Origin: Eutreptiella sp. 'Long Island Sound 2002'
Lineage: Eukaryota > Euglenozoa > Euglenophyceae > Eutreptiales > Eutreptiaceae
Assembly (NCBI GenBank): GCA_964036045.1
Contig: OZ038385.1
Span: 21,108,720 to 21,172,719, forward strand
DNA length: 64,000 nt
Reading direction: 5' to 3'
Shown piece after piece: positions 12,523 to 26,100 of the stretch; the first letter of the stretch is position 1; the number at the start of each line of letters is the position of its first letter. The notes beneath the pieces were generated by a model, which saw only the letters and a list, made by a program, of their open reading frames with translations, was not told the DNA's origin and ran no database searches. A program made the position numbers and the translations under genes.

Positions 12523-15500
12523 CAAACCAAACCAAAATTACAAAAAAAAAAGCGGATGGAGAGAACTCCTCAGGAGCTGCAGAGCAGCCCTGGACGTCTT
12601 TCGTTCTGTTAAGGTCGACGCCTGCTGGTGGCCGCGGCTTCAAGCCAACTCTCCAATCCCCTCCCCCCAGGGGATTCTGGGACCAGCTCCCTCCTTTTCA
12701 CATTCTCCGCAGTACCATGCAGTGCTAAGCCCTCCCGACGACGGGTGCATTGAACACTGTTGGTGCCAACCAACTGTGGGGCAATGCGCGACAGTGTGTC
12801 TGTTGTGGGTACAGTCAGCGCGATACTGCAGCAAAGAATGAAAAGAAATGGGTTTTCCGGGTCATGCCTTCACACACACAGGACCAGGACCACAGGAGCC
12901 CCTTTTCCAAATCCCTCTCCGGTTTCAGGGGCTTGGACCCCCTGTGTGACATTCCGTCTGGTTGTTGCTCCTTTACGGGGCCCTGGACAGTCACCCGTTC
13001 TTCCCTTCGCATGTTGCGTCGGGTTGCTGCTTTCTGTCAGCCGCTGCGGCCGGTGCTCTTGCTGGTGTCGTTTCCGCGTTCGCGGAGCCCAGTAGTGGGT
13101 GTGTTGGGGCTGTGCTGAATGTGGCATGGTGTGCCGTTTGCGCGTCAGCGGTGCCCAATAGTTGGCCTATTGAGGTTGTGCTGGATGTTGCCGGGGTCGT
13201 TTGACTGTTTTTGCTGTCCACGCGCCTCTGTCCACAGGCCGTCCATGACCTGCCTCGCTGTATTTCCGTGTGCGTGAGGCCCGGGTGCCCTGCTCCTCCA
13301 CGCGTTGTCCCCGCCGTCCACCATATGTCCCTTTCCCCTTCACGGCTGGTTTGCCCCTGGTGGGCTCCCGCTCCTGTTGCGCAAACAGCCCATCTGGGCT
13401 GTTTGCCCCCCCCCCCCAAGGATTGCAGCGCTGCCTGCCATGTGCGTTCACCGCATTTCATGTGTCTACGTTGGCAATGGGTTTTTGGCAGCACTGTAAT
13501 CTGCGAAAGAGGGCCAACACGTGTGGGGAATGAGTGTGTATGTGCGCGCCTGTGTGTAATCTAATCCTAATCTCCCAGCAGTCCGCTGAACCACGAGAAC
13601 CTCGGAACGCGGGACGAACATACAGACAAAGGTAGCCTTCTGTAATACCGTGCATTGGACGGTACCAAGGCAGGGTGATGCTCGGGGCGAACTCCACTCG
13701 GGCTCACCAAAACACACACAGACACACCCACACCGACACCACCACATATACCCACCAACCCACCCACACACATGCTTGTACATATGCCTTTGCAGGACTG
13801 AACATTCAAGCAGACCGCTCATGCCGATTGTCTGCCCCACTTCAGCCCAAGCCCAATAGCGTTCCCTGCAGCCAATCCCTGGTGCGTATGCCACTGTACA
13901 CATTGTTGGTCTCAGCTGATGCCCACGAATACCTGACAAACCAAAGCGACTTAATTGCCCCCGCAGTTCTCCTTCCTCACAAGACGGGAATTGAGACTTC
14001 ATGAACTCAAGGGGAGTCTGCTGCATCTTCAACTGTCCGACGTGGTGCTGCGTGAATCTTGCAATGCGGCACTTGCCGTTGCGGATCACACGGCCCTCCA
14101 TGGGCTCTGCAGAGGGAAAAGTGACTTGTGACAGTTCCCATGCAATAGAGGCGACCATTTCAGTGAGGGCGGACTCAACGGAGTCGAGGTGGGAGGACAA
14201 AGTGGGACGAAATGGTAGGGTGTGGCTCCCCTCGTGAGTAGTCCCATGTGGGAATGGAAGAGGGGACGCCTAAGATGCGAGGTTGCATGAGGCCATGCTG
14301 TAGAATGATGCCATGGAGATGTGGGATCATGCAGATGCATGCAAAAATGGGTCATCCTGCAACCCATTGGGATGGCATTCCCACCAGACCTCGGCTGAAA
14401 TCTCCTCTCAGGGGCCTGTGGGACTTTTTCTGCTGCGCTGGGCTCCTCTCGCCCTCTTTTGCCTGCGCTTTCCCGTGCTCTTTGACGGGCACAAAGCACA
14501 AAGCACAAAGCAAGAAGCATGGTGTCACAGTGACATATTTGGTCCGAATGCCCCTGCTGCATCCCAGGCCCCGCAGCTGAACACTGCTCCAGCAGTTTGG
14601 GCCTTCAAATCACATGAAACCGTGCAAACGTGAGTTTGGGGCTTTCACACGTGCCTTAGCCAGCTCGGGTGCTGCCTCGCATCCCAGCACAGTAATACTG
14701 TGGCAATGACCTCTCTTGGTCGATACTTGCATCCCATCACGGCTCTCCTGTACAATACCGCAAACCCCACCTCTCTGGGTGGGGGCTGCGGTCATACAGA
14801 GGCCGGCCAACGCTCAACTGCACAGTGTGCTGCAACACGCTCCACGCGTGTGCGGAGTGTCCAGTGTGCAGAGTGTGGAGCATTCGGCATGTACCGCTGT
14901 GCATTGCACACTGTGCTAGGTGCACAATGTGCAATGTGGTGGTGGTCGCAGTGTCTAGAGGTCAAAGTGCACAGCGCAAAATGCACATCTGCAGAGTACG
15001 CCGTGTAGCGTGCAGAGTGCGTGGTGTACAGTGTGCAATGTTCCCTCCCCCCCCCCCAGCTCGGCCCCAATACTTCGTCTTGACAGGGGAACGCGTTGGC
15101 ATACCGGAGGCGCAATGGAGGCGTACCGGGGACGCGGCAGCACGCTTGCATCCCAGCGTGGCTGTACTGTCACAATATCACCCACCCAACTTCTAGGCAA
15201 TACTTGCGTCCCAGAATGGCCGCCAAGAAGCCACGGCAGCACTGTTCGGCCGAAACAAAAGTTTTGGCCAAAGAGCGCCACGTGGGGCCTTGCCGACCCA
15301 GTGCCACAGGGTTACGCCTGGAAACAACATTTCGGCTCAAAATCAGAAAATGCCAGAACGCACGCACCCAAATTCTACCTCTTGTTTCATCTGGTGTAAC
15401 CGGCCGACACGGGTCGCCCGAAAGCAACCTTCATCCAACTGCTGAAAACCCATCGACCCGCAACGTCCTGCAGCACACCGTGGACAACAAAGCATACCCA

Positions 15501-18500
15501 GATCTCCACAAATCACGTTGAGGAACGTGGACTTCCCACTGCCATTATGTCCAACCAGAGCAATACGGGAGTCGTTATCGATTCCAATATTGACGTCTCT
15601 GTGAAGCGCGCCGATGAATGAAATCACCCAAGCGCCATCGCTGCATGGGCTATTTCCTTGGGCCATTCAATGTACTGCGTAAAGGTCCAAACTTCTCCGG
15701 CACAGCTTTCAAAGCTGTTGTGGAGACCTTATCTGCCTAATTGCCTCGCTGCGCGCGGCAGGTGATGATCACGTGCCTTCCCGTCTCGAAATTCATCCTC
15801 GCCTCTCGCGCTCGCTCCTCTTGCTCTACCCACACACACCTCGCCCTCTGCCTGCTCCTGCTTGCCAACCAACATTTGGTTGGGACTGCCAGTTGCACGC
15901 ACTGGTTTGAGTTTTTAGGAGGACATGGTCTACGTCCCTTGTCCCACACCACTGGGGAAACGTGTTTTTGCTGGGTGAGAGTGGGGCAGTGGTCTCTCTC
16001 CTCACAGGTGCTGCTTCTTAGGGATGCCCCTTAGCGTCCCTCCCATGCCGGCGCCGGCACGCTTCACATTCGGCGTTTTCCATGCCACCACCAATGCGGG
16101 AATTGTGCCACAGGGCTGGGAGGTTCCGGATCACCATGGATTGCCCCTCAGCGCTGTACAGCATTTCCAGGCATTTTGCGATTGCCCCCCCCCCCCCATT
16201 CCTGCGGTGTGCCAACAGCGACGGCATCGTGTGTGTGCGTGTGGTGTGGGTGGCTGTGCCGGTTGGTTGCGCGGGGGGAGGGCGCTCGGTAAGCGCCGGT
16301 GTGGGGGAAGGCGAGCATACATCAGCCCAAAAACTCCCCATGAAATCCGACCATTTTTTGACGGAACACAGATGTCACCAGTGAATGAAGGGGAAAAAAC
16401 CTGGAGACTGTGGTCTGGCAGGGGCAAGCCTGGGCCTGGCCTGGGAGGGGAGGGCAAACGGGGGTATACACGAGTAAGGGTCGCGAAAATCGTTCGAGCA
16501 GCATCGGAGAAGAGTTCCGACGGGCGGGCCCGGGATGGGGTGTGCCTCCACAAGCATGTTTGGCCTGTGGAAGGGGGTGTGAACCATCCAAAGCAGAGCA
16601 GGTTTGGCGGTCGGTACTGCCAGTCTAACGCGCACTTCGGATGTAGTTTACGGAGACGTACCTCAGGGCTTTGGACGGCCGAATGTTGCCCCTGCTCTCC
16701 GTGTCGTGGGGGGAGTGGAATATCTGTGCCACTGCTTACAACGGCGGCGATTGCCCACTTCCGTCCACACCCAGGCTTCACATTCGGCCTTTGCCAGACG
16801 GGCAATTTGGAGGGTGCTCCCCACCACTCTATGTGACAACGCCTAGGGGCTTCTGGAGCACCAGGTGCTATGCATCAGTGGCAACTTGCCCGTGGGGGTG
16901 TGCCCCGCAATGTTTTGGGGGTCATAAAAGGGGGGGTGGGGGTGGGAGGTCTCAGTGTGACGTGCTTTGCAGTCCATGCTGCAAACAGGGGTGGGAGGTG
17001 GGGGGCAGCGTGTCGGTGGTTTCCACCTAAATGCCCCCCTTGCGGCCCTCAGGCCCCAAGGGCAGCAGGTTCACACCTGAACAGAACACGATTTGCATTG
17101 TAGCCAAAAGTGACGTCGTGAATCTGAGGACAGATGTAGAGAAATCCTGTTGCCTTCGGCAAGGCACCTCAAAGAGGGACCGAATACTGTCCCTGTAGTG
17201 TCCCTAGAGGTGGTTGCACAGCACTAGCACACACTTAGATTGCACGGTTTACTATCCCGTGGCCGTAGCAAATCATACCGTGCCATCCGTTGCGCGTGGT
17301 CACGGTGTCGAAAATAGGTTTGGGAGTTTCAATTTTTGAGCTGTTGAGGCTGACAACTGCATGGGCAGGGCATATACCAGTCCCTTGGAAAGCACCCAGG
17401 TGTTGAAAACTGGTTTGAACCCATGCTAGCGGCTCATCTTTTTGGAGGGTGGCAGTCGTATTTATCGAGAAATTGTCCCGGTATCTTTTGCAGAGCACCT
17501 GGTCTAGCGCCCATTTTGCAGCTGATTTGGCAGTCAGCTCACGGTAGATGAGGACGAGGGGTGCCAATGGCCAAATGGGGCAAAAAACACAAAGAGAGTA
17601 AACAGGGTCCATAACATGCTTTACCTGGGACATTTCATCATTGTGGCAATGTACCAATCTTTCTGTGTACCAAACTCCCCTGTAGCATGGTGGGAAGAAA
17701 AAGTGCTCATCAGCAAGGAGCTGTTGTTGCAGCTGTTGAGGCTGAAAACTGCATTAGCAGGTCCGTGCACGCAACACTTGAGCATTTGGGCGTAGGACCC
17801 TTGCAATGCGGCAGGTGACGCCGTGCCATCACCTCAGCCCTTTTCATGATATCCTCAGCAAGTGCCTTAGCATGGTTGGCTGCATATTGGGGGGGGGGGG
17901 GTAGAGCAGAGTGCACGGGCACAAGGGGAATGCGCATGCTAACAGCACTAACAATGACACCTACGAAAATGGCTACGGACCTTAAAATACCATGGCATAA
18001 TTTGGCATGCTTTTGTTGTGCCAAATTATGCCGCTCCAAATTTCGTCTGTTCCAATTCCTCCCCGCCTCCCTGGGTAACCCCTGCCCTATCGCAGTCCCC
18101 AAAGCTGGGAGGTGGCAGACAGGCGGCTGCATCACCCCTGCCATATCGAAGCAGGGGGTGGCAGAGATGTGGCTGCATAACCCCTGCTGTATTGGGGGTC
18201 CCTTGGCAAAACTGCTGCATGCTTTTCAGCACATATTGGGGGTCCTGGATGGGGGGAGGGTCCGGCCTGCAAACACCATCTGTGATGGGTGGTGGTTTGC
18301 AGGGGTTTGGAACCAGAGGTGGTAGGGGTCGCCATGCACACAGCACTGAGCAGCAAACCGCCACACCTGCAAAAAGGGCGGAGCGCAAACGTCAGGTTCT
18401 GGCAATGAGAACTGGAAAGATGGGTCTTCGACAACAGCAGCAATAAAATCCATCTTCTCCATTAGCTGCAGTGGTGAAAAGCAGTGTCGAAGCCCAAAGA

Positions 18501-21500
18501 AGCATGCGGAGTCCGACACAGGGCCAGTCAAGAGAAAAACGCGGTACCGGCACCGATGGGTTCGGCAAAACAGGCTAACTGAATTAGGGGCTGACGCCCC
18601 GCTACCTGGAGCCTCCCAGTGACCCCCAGGAAATAGCTGTGTCTCCATCAATCTGACACACATGCAGGACTCTGCACCACCCAGCGTCCCGATCACCCAG
18701 CACTCAGCAATACCCCACAACACAGGGAGCACCTTGCAACGAGACTGAGCCATCTTGGCCCGTTTTGCATTGAATCTCCATCGGTCCACAAACGCCTGAA
18801 CGCACGGAGACGCGAGCAGAGCCACAGAGATGGGCTATGAGTCAACCCAACACCAAACGGGTGGAGCAATTGGAGGGCTTTGGACTATGCTTCAAAAGGC
18901 ACACTTTTTTTTTCCAAAAATGCACACACATCCCAATACGAACAGGCATCTCGATGCTCATTCCAAGCAGGATGTGGGAGCCCCTGGCTTCCTGTTCTCG
19001 TTGTCTGGAATTCCCATGAAGCTCGTTCAAGCCTCCAAGCCACATCGGCGATCAGCAGGTCATCGATCCCTGTGGTTGTCGACAGTGGTGCGTTACGTCA
19101 CGGTGGGCTTGCATGCGTGCGTGCAAGCACTCGGGCAGACCTGCCTTTACGTTCCCTACTTCCTGCTTTGTGGGTCACTGCTCACCGCAACCCCCCCCTG
19201 CCCCAGACACAGAGCGGACGACGCGCACGTTAGTGTTCTGAACTGGCACCAAATGAACAGCGTCAGATCAAATCCATTCTTTTTTGAAACTGTCTGGTAG
19301 AGTCAGACACAGCGACAACTGCGGCACCGGCACATCAGACATGTGGTCCGAGGTCATAAATGCGCCTCCTTGCACCTCCCTTGAAAATCTGAATTCCTCT
19401 AGATTGACACCAAGAGATCAAAACGACAAACTCGAGCAGCAAAACCAGCCAGTTGTGAACTTCTCGTGAAGTGGCAGGCCAAGCAAAGAAAGCAAGGGGG
19501 GGGGGGAGGAACACAGAGACGCACAACTTGGAAAGGACGAACAATGACACCCTGCTCACTTGAAGCCGATCATTGCAAGGTAGTGGATCATGGTCGTTGC
19601 AGAGACACACATGTAGGGTTCAGAAGAAAAAGTAATATCAGCCACTATCATTTGCACGAGAGACGAAAAGTATCATCACAACCCAGCACAATACAAAGAG
19701 CACCCCGAGATCGGAGCACGGCCTCCATAGCCCTTTAGTGCAACATGTCAAAGAGCCCCTTGAGGACAAATGGTACAATAAATGTGACGGTGAAAGCAGA
19801 CAAACACATGTTGGGCTCAGAAATGAAGAATCACATCAGCCAAAATCATTTGCATGAGAGACTAAAAGTATGATTACAACCCAGCATAGGGTGCGCTAAC
19901 CCAATTGGAAGCAGACAAACACATGTTGGGCTCAGCAGTAAAAATTGATATCAGTCAGAATCATTTGCATGAGAGACTAAAGGTATCATCACAACCCAGC
20001 ATAGGGTGCACTAATCCAATTGGAAGCAGGAAAAACTATATTGGGCTCAGTGGTGAAGAATGATATCAGCCAAAATCATTTGCATGAGAGACTAAAAGTA
20101 TCATCACAACCCAGCATAGGGTGCACTAACCGAAGTGGAAGCAGGAAAAACTATATTGGGCTCAGTGGTGAAGATTGATATCAGTCAAAATCATTTGCAT
20201 GAGAGACTAAAAGTATCATCACAACCCAGCATAGGGTGCGCTAATCCAATTGGAAGCAGGAAAAACTATATTGGGCTCAGTGGTGAAGAATGATATCAGC
20301 CAAAATCATTTGCATGAGAGACTAAAAGTATCATCACAACCCAGCATAGGGTGCGCTAATCTAATTGGAGGCAGGGAAAAATAGGTCGGGCTCAGCAGTA
20401 AAAATTGATATCAGTCAGAATCATTTGCATGAGAGACTAAAAGTATCATCACAACCCAGCATAGGGTGCACTAATCCAATTGGAAGCAGGAAAAACTATA
20501 TTGGGCTCAGTGGTGAAGAATGATATCAGCCAAAATCATTTGCATGAGAGACTAAAAGTATCATCACAACCCAGCATAGGGTGCACTAATCTAATTGGAG
20601 GCAGGGAAAAATAGGTTGGGCTCAGCAGTAAAAATTGATATCAGTCAGAATCATTTGCATGAGAGACTAAAAGTATCATCACAACCCAGCATAGGGTGCG
20701 CTAATCCAATTGGAGGCAGGAAAAACTATATTGGGCTCAGTGGTGAAGATTGATATCAGCCAAAATCATTTGCATGAGAGACTAAAAGTATCATCACAAC
20801 CCAGCATAGGGTGCACTAATCCAATTGGAAGCAGGAAAAACTATATTGGGCTCAGTGGTGAAGAATGATATCAGCCAAAATCATTTGCATGAGAGACTAA
20901 AGGTATCATCACAACCCAGCATAGGGTGCACTAATCCAATTGGAAGCAGGAAAAACTATATTGGGCTCAGTGGTGAAGAATGATATCAGCCAAAATCATT
21001 TGCATGAGAGACTAAAAGTATCATCACAACCCAGCATAGGGTGCACTAATCCAATTGGAAGCAGGAAAAACTATATTGGGCTCAGTGGTGAAGAATGATA
21101 TCAGCCAAAATCATTTGCATGAGAGACTAAAAGTATCATCACAACCCAGCATAGGGTGCGCTAATCTAATTGGAGGCAGGGAAAAATAGGTTGGGCTCAG
21201 TAGTAAAAATTGATATCAGTCAGAATCATTTGCATGAGAGACTAAAAGTATCATCACAACCCAGCATAGGGTGCACTAATCCAATTGGAAGCAGGAAAAA
21301 CTATATTGGGCTCAGTGGTGAAGAATGATATCAGCCAAAATCATTTGCATGAGAGACTAAAAGTATCATCACAACCCAGCATAGGGTGCGCTAATCTAAT
21401 TGGAGGCAGGGAAAAATAGGTTGGGCTCAGCAGTAAAAATTGATATCAGTCAGAATCATTTGCATGAGAGACTAAAAGTATCATCACAACCCAGCATAGG

Positions 21501-23160
21501 GTGCACTAATCCAATTGGAAGCAGGAAAAACTATATTGGGCTCAGTGGTGAAGAATGATATCAGCCAAAATCATTTGCATGAGAGACTAAAAGTATCATC
21601 ACAACCCAGCATAGGGTGCACTAATCCAATTGGAAGCAGGAAAAACTATATTGGGCTCAGTGGTGAAGAATGATAACAGCCAAAATCATTTGCATGAGAG
21701 ACTAAAAGTATCATCACAACCCAGCATAGGGTGCACTAATCCAATTGGAAGCAGGAAAAACTATATTGGGCTCAGTGGTGAAGAATGATATCAGCCAAAA
21801 TCATTTGCATGAGAGACTAAAAGTATCATCACAACCCAGCATAGGGTGCACTAATCCAATTGGAAGCAGGAAAAACTATATTGGGCTCAGTGGTGAAGAA
21901 TGATAACAGCCAAAATCATTTGCATGAGAGACTAAAAGTATCATCACAACCCAGCATAGGGTGCACTAATCCAATTGGAAGCAGGAAAAACTATATTGGG
22001 CTCAGTGGTGAAGAATGATATCAGCCAAAATCATTTGCATGAGAGACTAAAAGTATCATCACAACCCAGCATAGGGTGCGCTAATCTAATTGGAGGCAGG
22101 GAAAAATAGGTTGGGCTCAGTAGTAAAAATTGATATCAGTCAGAATCATTTGCATGAGAGACTAAAAGTATCATCACAACCCAGCATAGGGTGCACTAAT
22201 CCAATTGGAAGCAGGAAAAACTATATTGGGCTCAGTGGTGAAGAATGATATCAGCCAAAATCATTTGCATGAGAGACTAAAAGTATCATCACAACCCAGC
22301 ATAGGGTGCGCTAATCTAATTGGAGGCAGGGAAAAAGAGGTTGGGCTCAGCAGTAAAAATTGATATCAGTCAGAATCATTTGCATGAGAGACTAAAAGTA
22401 TCATCACAACCCAGCATAGGGTGCACTAATCCAATTGGAAGCAGGAAAAACTATATTGGGCTCAGTGGTGAAGAATGATATCAGCCAAAATCATTTGCAT
22501 GAGAGACTAAAAGTATCATCACAACCCAGCATAGGGTGCGCTAATCTAATTGGAGGCAGGGAAAAATAGGTAGGGCTCAGCAGTAAAAATTGATATCAGT
22601 CAGAATCATTTGCATGAGAGACTAAAAGTATCATCACAACCCAGCATAGGGTGCACTAATCCAATTGGAAGCAGGAAAAACTATATTGGGCTCAGTGGTG
22701 AAGAATGATATCAGCCAAAATCATTTGCATGAGAGACTAAAAGTATCATCACAACCCAGCATAGGGTGCGCTAATCCAATTGGAGGCAGGAAAAAATAGG
22801 TTGGGCTCAGTGGTGAAAATTGATATCAGCCAAAATCATTTGCATGAGAGACTAAAAGTATCATCACAACCCAGCATAGGGTGCGCTAATCCAATTGGAG
22901 GCAGGAAAAACTATATTGGGCTCAGTGGTGAAGATTGATATCAGCCAAAATCATTTGCATGAGAGACTAAAAGTATCATCACAACCCAGCATAGGGTGCG
23001 CTAATCCAATTGGAAGCAGGAAAAACTATATTGGGCTCAGTGGTGAAGAATGATATCAGCCAAAATCATTTGCATGAGAGACTAAAAGTATCATCACAAC
23101 CGGCCAAAGTGGAAGCAGACACACACACACGCACACACACACACGCACACACACACACAC

Positions 23161-23194
<34 letters not shown>

Positions 23195-26100
23195 ACACAG
23201 ACACTGGCTTCGGCGACGGAGAATAACTGCCGAGATACTGCTATAAAAAGTTTGGGCTGCACACCACAAGCTGAAAAATTTCCCTGCTACTCATAAACAC
23301 TTACCACAACCACGCAGAACCACTTTGCTCACCCTGCTATCATGGTTTCACAGAAAGGCATCACACCCTCACAAGAAATAGTAGATGCAATGAGGGAACA
23401 ATGGTGCATCAAATACCAGCAGGCACAGAAACACTGCATCCAAACATGCATACTATCCCGCAACAATTACCCAATCCCTCAGCAGCTGCTACCGTTGCTC
23501 CCTGTGCTTGCTGCATGTTTGTCACATAAAGGGTGGCCCTTGCAAAAAAAAAAAGCAATTATGAAATGCATTGCGAATTCTGTGTCCCAGCGGAATCCAA
23601 CAGTGCGCCGCAGAGCAAGCACCCTTGGACCTTTTGCCTGAGCGACATCCAATTTCATCATATGTCGAAAATGTGCACCAATCATGCAACTGAGGGCAAC
23701 CCAGGTTGAGATCTGTGTTTCATCATTACTCTTACAAAATCACATATTGTATTCAGAGACTACTACTACACTACACTACTGTTATACGACACAATTGTAA
23801 ATCATCATGTCATTGGACCATCTAGCTGTCAATTGCTGGCGCATGCAGCAATTAACAACAGGAAACAACACAGAAACACCTGTGTGCATGATCCGTCTCC
23901 AACCTAAAATGCACACTGCACTCCAAAAAATGGCATTCACATGGTGTCAGCCTGGCTAATTCTCCACACCACATCGTAATCAGCACAATCAGCATCCCCA
24001 AACGCTGAAAAAAAATGGAACCATGCAAATGCAGTATTCTTCATGCCATGCAAACCAAACAGAGCCGGCATCATCCAGGCATGGCGAGCGCACCAATCTC
24101 ACGGTGGCTGCCTGGCTCCCGCCAATCTAGAGTTGGCTGGCCAGCACTACAAAGACGCCTGAAATTGGAAATCACTTGGCGAAACACAACGGCCTCTGTT
24201 GGTTGAATCTCGGGAAACAGCAATGACCAAAAATCATGCTTTGCTGTCAGCAGGGGGGCAAAGCTGGCTGACACAGTACAATGCTGGAATCAGTGCAATA
24301 TGTCATCTTCAAGGCATTCAGAGTACTACGCAGTTGTAAATCATCATGTCATTGAGCCACCTAGCTGTCAACTGCGGATGCATGCGGCGCCCGAGCAGCT
24401 GGCATCATGAACCTCAGAGGCTGCAAACAACACCCAAAACATGCACAGCACTGCCAGGAATCTCCACGAGGCAAGATCCGCAAACATGATGATGATGTGA
24501 GTAGCAGGAGTTTGTAGGGGCAATCAACGTTGTGACAGGAACCGGATGGCCCATCCACACATATTTCTGGATTGTTGCCTGTTGTTTATTGGCTTTGCAC
24601 TCTTGCATTCTGATCGTTTGAAACACGTGCTCATTCTTCTTTCCTGTTTTGACCCTTGCACAGGGTGTGTGTGCGCGTGCGTGTGTGCTTTCATCCTTGC
24701 GCAGACAGCCTATTAGGGAGGAAGCGCCACTGTTTAGGGCTCTCTCTTGGATATCAGCAATTGAGGCATCTGGTCTGCTGCCCAGAGTTGACTGTGGGTG
24801 ACGAATATGAGTGCAGACTACCGTCCGGCACAGAGCCTCTGCGGGCGTGCTTTCAAACGGCCTCAGTATTTCATCCCCTGACACTCCCTGGGTGTAGGTA
24901 TTTAGGCTGAACCTCCGCCCACTGAGATCTCCCCTCCTCAAAACCCAACGCTCCACATCTCAACTTAAACAAGGCCACATCCACTTTCCATCAGCCCACA
25001 AACCTGCATGTGCTTACGCTGCTTCTCCTGCGCTTCATGGGTTTTCTGCTGGTTCTTCAAATTTTCGTACCTGCACAAAATTGACAGCGGCTTAGCCTTT
25101 TTCTGAAAGAATGGAGGACCCTCTGCACAAATGCACCAACAAACACGCATCCAAAATGTACCCTTGAGCTCAACAAAACCGCGGTGGCAGGATACGCCTT
25201 GTCCTCCCGTGCCAGCACAGGGGATAAGTGTAGTGTAGTGCAGTGCAGTGCAGACAACATGAGGGGGCCGGACCTGGTTAGTTCAAATTGATTGTAGTCC
25301 CCCTTGTAATAGGTCAACTTTTGGTTTGAATAATGGATGATGTCGGTGGCGATTGCATTCAAGAAAGACCTGCGGGCACGGGCAGGCAAACACTCTGGAG
25401 TATGAAATACGCAGGTCATCAGCATTAGGTAACTTTCTGGTGATCCAGCTCGGGGGGGAAATGCCACCCGCACCCAACTTTGGCATACGCTCAGCCCTGC
25501 CAGTCGCTTCCGTCCGCCACCAATAGCCTCCAACCGCTTTGAACCCGCCAGACTTTGCCTCCCAACCGCTGTTCTAACCGCCGGTGACCGCCTTTGCAAC
25601 CGCTTTTGAACCCCCTTTAGGCCCGTTTCCCCTCAAGCGCATCCCTGCCCGGCACCTCCACATGTATTGCCAGGACCCGTTGTGTGTTGGAGTGTTCGCA
25701 TGTCTAAGCCCATGGTGGTAGGGGTACGAGCTGCTGCCCTACAAGGTGTTGTCCCAAAGCAAATCTTCGGCACACAATCCCGGATCCAGACCACAAATAT
25801 ACACCTTGGTTTGTCGTGCGGGGTACCCGTTGCATCTTTTGTGTGGTCACCACCACCTGCACCAAACCCCGAAAACGCTCATCCGCGCGTGCGTGCGCAG
25901 CGATGACCCGGACAGGGGATACCATTCTGGTGAAACGCGAGAAAGGAAGCGCGATTGTGCAACGGAACACCAAGCCCCACTTGTGACGGTTGGCGAGAGG
26001 TCCGCTTGTGGGGTTGAGACGCTAACCGCCTCGGCCGAAGCAGAAATGGGCCTTTAGGGGGGGGGGGGGGGGCACAAAAAGCTCAAAATGATCAGCGCCA

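Larger units (their letters stand above)
10463..18390 (-). other. Introns of the GCN20-like gene between exons 18 and 13, minus the exons listed
   Basis: Largely unique, CpG-poor sequence. It contains minisatellite-like GGTTGGCGGTTGGCGG at about 11030-11075, CA microsatellites at about 12404-12421, 12488-12516 and 13712-13740, and C/G homopolymers. One coding exon of roughly 20-30 codons must lie between 15600 and 18390 but was not found. Confidence 0.5.

Noticed and set aside
13466-14200. Whole 244-codon minus ORF as a gene
   Set aside because: Only 14106-13933 is coding (GCN20-like exon 16); the rest is intron with low-complexity CA repeats.
17235-17345. Candidate exon 14 of the GCN20-like gene ([11 protein letters not shown], donor G|GTATGA)
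   Set aside because: The exit phase can be made to fit, but the entry phase cannot match exon 13, the residue spacing is about seven short, and the nearby sequence is repeated at 17730.
19811-23104. CRISPR array
   Set aside because: The 115-bp units are contiguous with no spacers, and the locus is eukaryotic.
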